Of a stretch of DNA of 64,000 nt, positions 38,596 to 45,409 are shown piece by piece. Source of the stretch: an uncultured Prevotellaceae bacterium (GTDB lineage Bacteria; Bacteroidota; Bacteroidia; Bacteroidales; Bacteroidaceae); the NCBI GenBank assembly GCA_902762565.1, contig CACWOS010000006.1:1-64000 (forward strand), given 5' to 3'. Each line of letters begins with the position of its first letter. Position 1 is the first letter of the stretch. Position numbers and translations under genes: made by a program. The notes beneath the pieces are model-generated. The model made no database searches and was not told the DNA's origin. It worked only from the letters and a program-made list of their open reading frames with translations.

Positions 38596-38699
38596 ATTGT
38601 TTGTGACTTATTCAGTACACTACAATATGAGGGAAAACGGGAAAAGTATGCTATGAGTGCTACAATCGGTGTAATTTATTTATTATCACACTGTTATCT

Positions 38700-38749
38700 G
38701 TAGCATAGTTTTAAAAAACTATGCTACAAGTGTGCTACAACTATGCTAC
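38700..38749. repeat. Perfect inverted repeat with GCTAC repeats at 11-bp spacing
   Basis: GTAGCATAGTTT (38700-38711) and AAACTATGCTAC (38716-38727) form a perfect 12-bp stem with a 4-nt loop. GCTAC then recurs at 38723, 38734 and 38745, exactly 11 bp apart. This is non-coding DNA in the susF-amylase spacer; 11 bp is half the 22-bp period seen nearby. Confidence 0.85.
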
Positions 38750-38780
38750 TATTTTACGATGCAAAAAATCGGGCAAAGAT

Positions 38781-38868
38781 TTTGCGTGTACCCGCAAGGC
38801 GTTTTGCGTATACCCGCAAGGCGTTCTGCGTATGCCCGCAAGGTGTTTTGGGCAGGCCCGTAAGGTTG
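38781..38868. repeat. 22-bp tandem array (4 units) in the susF-amylase spacer
   Basis: Units begin at 38781, 38803, 38825 and 38847. The anchor CCCGCAAGG recurs at 38791, 38813 and 38835, and as CCCGTAAGG at 38857. Within the first two units TTGCG and CGCAA flank a 6-nt loop. Short open frames over this array follow the repeat and are not genes. Confidence 0.92.
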
Positions 38869-39017
38869 AGAAATGGCTTATCGCACCCTGCGCAAAGGCG
38901 CGTCGTACCTGGCGTGCAGGCTTGTAAACCCCTGCGAAGTCCTTTCGGAAGGGCGAAGAGGTACTATCTGGTGCACCTCGAAAGGAAAGATACGTCATCT
39001 TTGGGTCTTTCCGCAGT
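38869..39017. other. Repeat-rich spacer between two 22-bp arrays
   Basis: No credible gene is present. A weak 22-bp spacing continues near the end: GTCATCT at 38994 recurs at 39016. The stretch includes short inverted repeats such as CCTT-TCGG-AAGG near 38941. Nothing else is evident. Confidence 0.5.
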
Positions 39018-39149
39018 CATCTTCAACTCGAAGATGACTTAGTTTGTAGCCGTTCCGATATTACTTTGCCCCCCTAAAGTGACTTCGGAACAGGTCGTAG
39101 ATGACTTCGGAACGAGTGGAAACCAACATCGGAACGACCTGAAAGTGAC
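39018..39149. repeat. 22-bp array before the amylase gene
   Basis: Read in 22-bp steps from 39018, the first unit is a perfect hairpin: CATCTTC, 5-nt loop, GAAGATG, 3-nt spacer. CGGAAC recurs at 39086, 39108 and 39130, exactly 22 bp apart, and units end in GTGAC, GATGAC or CCAAC. The GGAACGA core is shared with the 51.3-kb array. The array ends 22 bp before the LacI-type site. Confidence 0.85.
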
Positions 39150-39171
39150 ATGTCTTTAGAATACGGTATAA

Positions 39172-39185
39172 TGCAACCGATTGCA
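39172..39185. promoter_or_regulatory. Second LacI-type operator, before the amylase gene
   Basis: TGCAACCGATTGCA has the same arms (TGCAA/TTGCA) and central CG as the lacI-susC palindrome TGCAAACGTTTGCA. Its centre is 62.5 bp before the amylase -7 box, against 61.5 bp at the other two promoters. Confidence 0.75.
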
Positions 39186-39221
39186 CATATAAGTGAAAAC
39201 TATTCTATAGAGTAGGGGAAC

Positions 39222-39248
39222 AACGTGTGTTTTTTCTTCGTATCTTTG
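39222..39248 (+). promoter_or_regulatory. Amylase promoter
   Basis: The -7 box TATCTTTG is at 39241-39248, with AACGT at 39222-39226 in place of a TTTG -33 box, exactly as in the susC promoter. Transcription would begin about 15 bp before the ATG. Confidence 0.7.
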
Positions 39249-39270
39249 CACCGGATTAAACTATAACTTG

Positions 39271-41016
39271 ATGAATATGAAGAAATTTATACTTTCACTG
39301 ATAACGATGCTGGCCTCGTTGTCCATGCTGGCACAGGGATGGCCTTCACAGTATGAGGGCGTGATGTTGCAGGGATTCTACTGGGACTCGTACACAGATA
39401 CGAACTGGGCAAACTTAGAGTCGCAGGCCGATGAAATGTCGCAATTCTTCGACCTCATCTGGGTGCCTAACTCAGCATACGCCAACGCGTTGACCATGAA
39501 TATGGGCTATCATCCCGTCTATTGGTTCGACCACAAGAGTGCTTTCGGTACAGAGGCACAGCTACGCTCGATGATCAATACCTTTAAGGCAAAGGGTACG
39601 GGCATTATTGAGGATGTCGTTATTAACCATCGTGCCAGTGTTGACGGCAACTGGTTGCATTTCCCTGCTGAGACATATAAAGGTGTGACCTATCAGCTGA
39701 CGGCTGCAGACATCTGCAGAACCGACGAGGCAAAAGACAATGGTTACAATCCTACAGGAGCCAATGATACTGGTGATAATTGGGGCGGTGCACGCGACTT
39801 AGACCATACAGGCGCTAATGTTCAGAAGAATGTGAATGCCTATCTCGACTTCCTGCTCAACGATTTGGGTTATATAGGTTTCCGCTATGACTTCGTAAAG
39901 GGTTTTGCCGCCAAGTATGTGGGGCAGTATAATGTGACCGCTAAGCCCAAGTTCTCCGTAGGCGAGTGCTGGGACGGCAATAAAACGGTGGTGACCAACT
40001 GGATTAACGGCACCAAGCAGGACGATGTCATCCAGAGTGCAGCCTTCGACTTCCCGCTGAAGTACTATATCAACGATGCTTTTAGCGGTGGCAAATGGAG
40101 CCGGTTGAAGGATGGCTGTCTGTCTGACGATGACAACTACAAGCGCTATGCCGTGACGTTTGTCGACAACCATGATACTGGACGTCAGGGCGAATGTCCG
40201 CTCTATGCCAATGTGGAAGCTGCCAATGCCTTTATCCTCACGATGCCTGGTACCCCCTGTGTATGGCTGAAACACTGGCAGACGTACAAGACGACAATTA
40301 AGAAGCTTATTCTAACGCGTAAAGCCGTAGGTGTGAACAACGAGAGTAACATTATCTCCATGCAACCAGAGGCAACAGGCTGCACTGTTATGGTACAGGG
40401 CAAAAACGGAAAGATGCTTCTGCTGTTAGGCGATGTAACCAATGGTGGCAACAGCAGCGATTTAAAAGTTGCAGTTCAAGGTACAAACTTTAAATTGTTG
40501 GTTAGCGACAATATTGACCTATCGGCACTCGACAATATCAAGGAGAACGAGTTTATTGCTCCTGATTGCTGCCAAGTGGAAGAAGGTGAGGTATGTGCTT
40601 TCTTCGAGGCACCCACCTCATGGAGTGTCGTGAAATGCTGGGCATGGGACTCGAAGAATAACTATACTGGAGGTTCATGGCCTGGTGCTGCCTGTACAAA
40701 GGTCGGCACGAATAATGGTAAGAACGTGTGGAAATGGAGCTATAGCGGTATGCTGACAACACAGCCCACCTTTATCATATTTAACAACAATAATAACGGA
40801 CAGCAAACTGCTGACCTTAACTTTAAGAACGGCGGCTACTACAATGAGGCTGGTGCACTGCAGGGACAGGTGACAGGCATCGACGACGCTTTGCGTCTAA
40901 ATGATAAAGAACAAATGATAAATGCTAAGTGGTACGACCTCAGTGGTCGCCGACTCAACGGTCAGCCGACGAAGAAAGGCCTGTATATCGTCAATGGCCG
41001 AAAGGTCATAAGATAA
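39271..41016 (+). CDS. GH13 alpha-amylase with CBM26-like module and T9SS-type tail
   Basis: The 581-residue secreted enzyme has an SPase I-type signal peptide, with no lipobox. Its GH13 barrel shows nucleophile Asp in GFRYDFVKG, acid/base Glu in SVGECWDG and the third acid in VDNHDTG. A starch-binding module (KCWAWDSKNNYTGGSWPG, about 450-535) resembles CBM26. The tail YDLSGRR...KKGLYIVNGRK fits T9SS sorting. It takes the place of SusG, which in Bacteroides is a lipoprotein. The ATG at 39271 follows the promoter; a TTG at 39268 is in frame. Confidence 0.9.
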   Translation: MNMKKFILSLITMLASLSMLAQGWPSQYEGVMLQGFYWDSYTDTNWANLESQADEMSQFFDLIWVPNSAYANALTMNMGYHPVYWFDHKSAFGTEAQLRSMINTFKAKGTGIIEDVVINHRASVDGNWLHFPAETYKGVTYQLTAADICRTDEAKDNGYNPTGANDTGDNWGGARDLDHTGANVQKNVNAYLDFLLNDLGYIGFRYDFVKGFAAKYVGQYNVTAKPKFSVGECWDGNKTVVTNWINGTKQDDVIQSAAFDFPLKYYINDAFSGGKWSRLKDGCLSDDDNYKRYAVTFVDNHDTGRQGECPLYANVEAANAFILTMPGTPCVWLKHWQTYKTTIKKLILTRKAVGVNNESNIISMQPEATGCTVMVQGKNGKMLLLLGDVTNGGNSSDLKVAVQGTNFKLLVSDNIDLSALDNIKENEFIAPDCCQVEEGEVCAFFEAPTSWSVVKCWAWDSKNNYTGGSWPGAACTKVGTNNGKNVWKWSYSGMLTTQPTFIIFNNNNNGQQTADLNFKNGGYYNEAGALQGQVTGIDDALRLNDKEQMINAKWYDLSGRRLNGQPTKKGLYIVNGRKVIR

Positions 41017-41031
41017 TAATAATTTGATACA

Positions 41032-41817
41032 CTATTTTAGGAACGCGCGAATGAAAAACCACGCATGCATGGCCAAAGTGGTCAGCAGACCATAGTGGCG
41101 GCGCATGACGTGAAAGCGTTCCTTCAGCGATTCGCTGTGATGCTGAGTGGTAGCCCCTTCCTCTGTGTAGTTGGCTACCACCATTTTTGTATTGCAAAGT
41201 GTCAGGCCCATGCGTTCACTCTCGCGCATGACACGGATACACCAGTCGACATCGGCTGAGAAACGGTAACGGGTGTCGTACTGGGTGTTCTTGGCGATAT
41301 CGGTACGGGCATAGAAAGCCTGGTGGCATACTAGCATGCCGTGGCGGAACGATTTCCAAGTAAGCTTTGCTGGTGGCTGTAGTCGACGGGGATGCAGAAA
41401 ACGTCCCTCGTTGTCCACGATATTGGTGTTGCCATACAGCACACCAGGCAACTCGTTTTCAGGATATTGGTTCAGTCGGCTTTGGTGCACGATTTCTTCT
41501 AAAGTATGCGCATCAGGAAGACAATCGCCCGCATTCAGGAAAACGATATAGTCGCCCGAGGCCTGTGTCAGTCCTTTGTTCATGGCATCATAGATGCCGT
41601 GGTCAGGTTCTGACAAGATGATGACCTTATGGCCATTCTCTGAGGTATCGTTTTGTTCCTTATAGCGTTCTGCCATCAGTAGCGTGTTATCTTTCGACGC
41701 CCCGTCGACTATCAGGTGCTCCACACCTTCGTAGGTCTGATGGAGCACACTATTGAGCGTACGCTCTAAAACTTTCTCAGCATTATATGTTATTGTGACG
41801 ATGGAGAATCGTATCAT
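41032..41817 (-). CDS. Family 2 glycosyltransferase
   Basis: The protein (261 residues) has the GT-A fold start (FSIVTITYNAEKVLERTLNSV), the DGASKDNT segment, and a DAMNKG...GDYIVFLNAGD region that supplies the metal-binding acidic pair. I use MIRFSIV (41817), where family homology begins; it overlaps the upstream glycosyltransferase by 35 bp. The acceptor is unknown; with the GT4 gene it may build surface polysaccharide or glycosylate proteins. Confidence 0.88.
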   Translation of the reverse strand: MIRFSIVTITYNAEKVLERTLNSVLHQTYEGVEHLIVDGASKDNTLLMAERYKEQNDTSENGHKVIILSEPDHGIYDAMNKGLTQASGDYIVFLNAGDCLPDAHTLEEIVHQSRLNQYPENELPGVLYGNTNIVDNEGRFLHPRRLQPPAKLTWKSFRHGMLVCHQAFYARTDIAKNTQYDTRYRFSADVDWCIRVMRESERMGLTLCNTKMVVANYTEEGATTQHHSESLKERFHVMRRHYGLLTTLAMHAWFFIRAFLK

Positions 41818-43054
41818 AGATTTCAATATATTTGTTGGCAACACTCTGTTGTGAATAGTTGTGAGCCACTTTCTGCACACAACTGCTGCTCAGCGCTTGT
41901 TGGTCAGCCTCGTCCAGCACGTAATGAATGCCTTTGGCTAAGTCCTCTGCGTCTTGGAAGTTGGCGACATAGCCATTGGACAGGTGGTCTATCATCTCTG
42001 GGATGCCACCCACACGGAATCCTACGCAAGGCACACCGCAAGCCATGGCCTCCATAATGGTGTTAGGCAGGTTCTCCGACAGTGATGGCAGCACAAAGAC
42101 GTCGGCTGCGTTATAGACGTTAACGATGCGTTGTTCGTCATTTACATATCCTAAAGCGTGGGTAGGGAAGGGTAGCAAATGAGCTATCTCTTCAGCATGC
42201 CCGCCCAAGATAGCAACTGATGTATTCTCACGACAATCTGGATGTTCACTGGCTATCAACTTGCACGCTTCAATCAGGTATTTCATGCCTTTGTTCGGAT
42301 TCGTGACGCGTTGTGAGGCAAATAGAATGATATGTCCATCCTGTGGCAACCCTAGCGACTGACGGGCCTTCTTCTTGTCAGCAGGACGATAGCGATGGGT
42401 GTCAATAGGGTTGGGAATGACGGTGATGTCTTGCTTATTGAGCAGAGCACTCTTTGCAGCTTCGCTACCCAACCATTGGCTGCATGTAACGATAGAGACA
42501 CGTCTTCCTTCCAGCATTTGCTGCTTCCGTTTCCATATACGGGTTGACAGGTCGTTTGCAGAACCTCCACCAGGCAACAGGCGGCAGTTCTGACATTGAG
42601 TTTCGAAATGGCGACAGCCCATCGTCAGGTGGCAGATGGCTGTGGCTGGCCAGATGTCGTGCATGGTCCATACCACAGGTTTGCCCGATTCTAAGATTTT
42701 GCGGATACCTTTCAGCGATAGCATACCTTGGTTGATCCAATGTAAGTGGATGACATTCGCTTCTTGAAATTCTGGTAGCTGTGTGATATCGGTACCGCAG
42801 TTGGCAATGTCTATTTCAAAAAGATGCGTGCGTTTCAGTCGAAGATGCCACCAGATGCAGAACCGTTCCCACAGGAAATGCCATCGGAGCTGCCAGGTCT
42901 GGGGTAGGGCACAGACCGACAGATGGTTTGTTTCCTTATCTCGTACCAGCATCTTGGCTTTGACGCCGTTGTTGTTCAGTGCTTCCATCAGGCGATTGGC
43001 TGCTACGGCCGCCCCACCTGTTCTCTCACTCGTATTGACAATGAGTACTCTCAT
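41783..43054 (-). CDS. Family 4 glycosyltransferase
   Basis: The 423-residue GT-B enzyme opens with MRVLIVNTSERTGGAAVAANRL, has the mid-domain TPNPIDTHRY-like segment (IPNPIDTHRYRP) and the C-terminal donor-site motif SLSENLPNTIMEAMACGVPCVGF with the EX7E glutamates. It transfers a sugar from a nucleotide donor to an unknown acceptor. It is co-transcribed with the downstream GT2 gene and has a full promoter. Confidence 0.9.
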   Translation of the reverse strand: MRVLIVNTSERTGGAAVAANRLMEALNNNGVKAKMLVRDKETNHLSVCALPQTWQLRWHFLWERFCIWWHLRLKRTHLFEIDIANCGTDITQLPEFQEANVIHLHWINQGMLSLKGIRKILESGKPVVWTMHDIWPATAICHLTMGCRHFETQCQNCRLLPGGGSANDLSTRIWKRKQQMLEGRRVSIVTCSQWLGSEAAKSALLNKQDITVIPNPIDTHRYRPADKKKARQSLGLPQDGHIILFASQRVTNPNKGMKYLIEACKLIASEHPDCRENTSVAILGGHAEEIAHLLPFPTHALGYVNDEQRIVNVYNAADVFVLPSLSENLPNTIMEAMACGVPCVGFRVGGIPEMIDHLSNGYVANFQDAEDLAKGIHYVLDEADQQALSSSCVQKVAHNYSQQSVANKYIEIYDTILHRHNNI

Positions 43055-43075
43055 ACCTTAATATAAATGATGGTA

Positions 43076-43107
43076 CAAAGGTACGAATAAGTGAGCAAAA
43101 AGCCAAA
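43076..43107 (-). promoter_or_regulatory. Promoter of the GT4-GT2 operon
   Basis: On the minus strand TTTG (43104-43107), 20 bp, then TACCTTTG (43076-43083). The start codon is 22 bp downstream. Confidence 0.85.
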
Positions 43108-43243
43108 TTTATTTGAGCTTTTTCGAATTCTTAAAAGCCATTCACAATTGGCGATAAATGTGTTAATATCTGTTGTTTTCGCGCACAACACTTGATTTAA
43201 ATCAAGAATAGAGTGCTTTTTTACACTTATTCCCCTCAAAATA

Positions 43244-43274
43244 TTGCAAATGATAGAAAAACGTTGTACCTTTG
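43244..43274 (+). promoter_or_regulatory. Promoter of the candidate non-coding RNA
   Basis: TTG (43244-43246), 20 bp, then TACCTTTG (43267-43274), a consensus Bacteroidota promoter with no open reading frame downstream before a strong terminator. Confidence 0.8.
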
Positions 43275-43279
43275 CATCG

Positions 43280-43589
43280 TCAAACAAAGACAACGCTTGA
43301 CTAAGTGAAGTCGAGTAATGGTTAATAGATTGTTTTAGGTTAGTAGTAATATTTATAGTTTTAGGTTTTTAGTTATTGGTAATAAGAAAGTTTTAAATGT
43401 GTTAGGATAACAGTGGTCGTCGCGAGACGCTCATAACTTTCTTTTTAAAGCGAAAAGGTTAGTATTAGTTATATATGCTGTCTGAGGACAGCCCTCCAGT
43501 CGAAAGACTGGATTATATTGGAAAAGGATTTTTAGTTAAACATAGGCTTTTGAACGTTGCCGCTCGATGATGAGTAGCAACGTTTTTTT
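43280..43589 (+). ncRNA. Candidate structured non-coding RNA, about 310 nt
   Basis: The stretch has a promoter, no credible reading frame and a terminator. Visible helices are a 9-bp stem (43384-43392 with 43435-43443) enclosing a CGTC-GCGA-GACG GNRA hairpin (43418-43429), GCTGTC-TGAG-GACAGC (43477-43492), TCCAGTC-GAAA-GACTGGA (43495-43512) and the terminator stem. I see no RNase P, tmRNA or SRP signature. It could be a 6S-like RNA or one of the Bacteroidales RNA motifs, or be undescribed. Confidence 0.7.
43553..43589 (+). terminator. Terminator of the candidate RNA
   Basis: AACGTTGC (43553-43560) pairs with GCAACGTT (43577-43584), with an inner CTC/GAG pairing, and runs into seven T residues. 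Confidence 0.88.
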
Positions 43590-43612
43590 GTATCCAAACT
43601 TCTCTAACTTCT

Positions 43613-44089
43613 TTAACTTCTCTCTATCAATGCCACGGCGTACGCACTGATACCCTCCTGGCGTCCTGTAAATCCGAGTTTCTCTGTTGTGGTGGCTTTG
43701 ATGCTAATCTGGTCAGGGTCGCACCCGATGACGTTAGCCATGCATTGTTGCATGTCAGGGATGTGCGGATTCATCTTAGGCTTTTCTGCGCAGATGGTAG
43801 CGTCGATATTCACCAGTTGATAGCCTTTGGTAGCTATCAGCTCGATGGTCTTCTTCAGGATGATCTTGCTGTCCATCCCGTCTGTCTCTGCCGAGGTATC
43901 TGGGAAGTGATAGCCGATGTCGCGCATGTTTGCTGCCCCCAGAATGGCATCACAGATGGCATGAATCAGTACGTCGGCATCGCTGTGTCCCAGCAAGCCT
44001 AGCTCATGTTCCAACTTGATGCCACCCATCCACAACTCGCGACCTTTCACTAACTGGTGGACGTCATAGCCCATTCCTACTCTTATCAT
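43613..44089 (-). CDS. ispF: 2-C-methyl-D-erythritol 2,4-cyclodiphosphate synthase
   Basis: The 158-residue protein has the IspF signature throughout: MGYDVHQL (zinc ligands Asp and His), LGHSDADVLIHAICDAILGA, and KATTTEKLGFTGRQEGISAYAV at the C-terminus. It makes the cyclic diphosphate in the non-mevalonate isoprenoid pathway and forms trimers in the cytoplasm. It is the last gene of the FAH family-porU-porV-ispF run; no functional link to secretion is known to me. Confidence 0.97.
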   Translation of the reverse strand: MIRVGMGYDVHQLVKGRELWMGGIKLEHELGLLGHSDADVLIHAICDAILGAANMRDIGYHFPDTSAETDGMDSKIILKKTIELIATKGYQLVNIDATICAEKPKMNPHIPDMQQCMANVIGCDPDQISIKATTTEKLGFTGRQEGISAYAVALIERS

Positions 44090-44095
44090 GTTTTC

Positions 44096-44137
44096 CTTAT
44101 TTCGTTATTTCGTTATTTCGTAATTCCGAGATCCCGA
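44096..44137. repeat. Octamer repeat between porV and ispF
   Basis: CG dinucleotides recur at 44103, 44111, 44119, 44127 and 44135, an exact 8-bp period, in ATTTCGTT units that drift to ATTCCGAG and ATCCCGAT. The tract fills the 49-bp gap. The ATTCCG form matches the repeat inside porU. Confidence 0.85.
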
Positions 44138-44138
44138 T

Positions 44139-45362
44139 TTATTTCTTGAAGAGGTCCTTGATACCATCCATATCGAATGACAGGGTGAAGCGCAGCGTTT
44201 GGTCAAGCGGGTTACTCTTGGCAGTAGCAATGACGTAGCCCACATCGAGCGAAAAGACGTTCATGCGGAAGCCGCCACCCACGGTGAAGTAGGTACGGTT
44301 ACCCTTGTTCTCTGATTCGTGGTGATAACCTGCACGCAGCGAGAACTGGTCGTGATACACGTATTCGGCACCGATGCTCCATTGGATCTCCTCCAGCTCT
44401 TCCTTGAAGCCACCTGGTGCGTCAGTAAAGCTCTTGAAGATACCCGATATCGAGCTGACGTCGTAGTACTTCTCCATAGCGTAGGCATCCAGACTGCCCC
44501 ATTTCGTGCTGTCAGGATCCTCGGCGCGCCACATCTCCTTGGTTGGAGCCATTGGTACTAACAGCTTGTTGGCGTCGGCGGCAATGGTGAAACGGTTGTA
44601 CTCGTCGACGGGAATCATCAGCGAGGCACCTATACGCAGGTTGGCAGGCAGGAACTGTGAACGGTTATCACCAAAGTAGGTAATCTTCGAACCCACATTC
44701 GAGAGGCTTAGACCCAAGCCCAACTGACATTCGCGCTGTCCGATGTTCAGATAGTTCTGATAGTAGCATGCCAAGTCGGCAGCAAAGGCTGAGGCCGGCG
44801 ACGCATCCTCCGTATAGTCGTAGCGCAGGTCGCTATAGATCCAGCGCAGGGCGGCGGCAATAGAGAATTTCTCACTCAGCATCAGCGAGGCACCTACGTC
44901 CAGTGACATCTCGTAGGGTTTCACCGTCATCGCATTCTCTTCCAGCGAGGTGTACACCTCACCCAGCGAGAAGTAACGCAGCGAACCGCTGATGGCCGCA
45001 TAGTCACCAATACGATAGTAACCAGCCAAGTATGCCAGGTCGATGTCGTTCACCAACTGACGCAACCACGGGGTGTAGTTCAGGGATACACCTGCCTTGC
45101 TGATACAGAACGGATACTTGGCAGGATTCCAGAACTGCGAGTTGACGTCAGGGTCAGTGGCAGCACCTATATCACCCATACCGGCACTACGTGCATCAGG
45201 AGCGATGGTCTGCGAGATGACAGCGTGGTCGATAGGACGGAACTGGCTCTTGGCGTCTTGCGCAAACCCTGTTAAAGGTAAAAAGGTAAAAAGGTAAAAA
45301 GGTAAAACCTTTCTTACCCAACCAATTACCTTACTATTCATTCTTTTCTTCATATCTTTCAT
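44139..45362 (-). CDS. porV: Type IX secretion outer-membrane protein PorV (LptO)
   Basis: The 407-residue protein has a signal peptide ending GFAQ and the PorV pattern SQTIAPDARSAGMGDIGAATDPDVNSQFWNPAKY, followed by a 14-strand barrel (FadL-like) ending FTLSFDMDGIKDLF. PorV shuttles T9SS cargo from the translocon to the sortase PorU; the two are adjacent here as in Porphyromonas gingivalis. The ATG three codons in (45353) is an alternative start. The signal peptide is encoded in part by an 8-bp tandem repeat. Confidence 0.93.
   Translation of the reverse strand: MKDMKKRMNSKVIGWVRKVLPFYLFTFLPLTGFAQDAKSQFRPIDHAVISQTIAPDARSAGMGDIGAATDPDVNSQFWNPAKYPFCISKAGVSLNYTPWLRQLVNDIDLAYLAGYYRIGDYAAISGSLRYFSLGEVYTSLEENAMTVKPYEMSLDVGASLMLSEKFSIAAALRWIYSDLRYDYTEDASPASAFAADLACYYQNYLNIGQRECQLGLGLSLSNVGSKITYFGDNRSQFLPANLRIGASLMIPVDEYNRFTIAADANKLLVPMAPTKEMWRAEDPDSTKWGSLDAYAMEKYYDVSSISGIFKSFTDAPGGFKEELEEIQWSIGAEYVYHDQFSLRAGYHHESENKGNRTYFTVGGGFRMNVFSLDVGYVIATAKSNPLDQTLRFTLSFDMDGIKDLFKK
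45274..45305. repeat. Octamer repeat inside the porV signal-peptide codons
   Basis: AAAAGGTA recurs with GG at 45277, 45285, 45293 and 45301, exactly 8 bp apart. On the coding strand it encodes the FYLFTFLPLTG part of the signal peptide. Gain or loss of one unit shifts the reading frame. Confidence 0.88.
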
Positions 45363-45373
45363 ATATTTTATTT

Positions 45374-45409
45374 TTACCTTTTTACTTTTTTACCCTTTAC
45401 CCTTTACTT
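45374..45409. repeat. GTAAAAAG/GTAAAGG repeat at the porU-porV junction
   Basis: On the plus strand TTAC-type units recur at 8, 8, 7 and 7 bp (AC at 45376, 45384, 45392, 45399 and 45406). The tract runs from the last porU codons into the porV leader. Confidence 0.75.

Noticed and set aside
38721-39042. Several open frames of 68-99 codons on both strands
   Set aside because: They run through the 22-bp repeats, have no promoter or family resemblance, and their peptides simply mirror the repeat.
43051-43293. An 80-codon minus-strand frame
   Set aside because: It overlaps two promoters and the spacer before the candidate RNA and shows no protein-like pattern.
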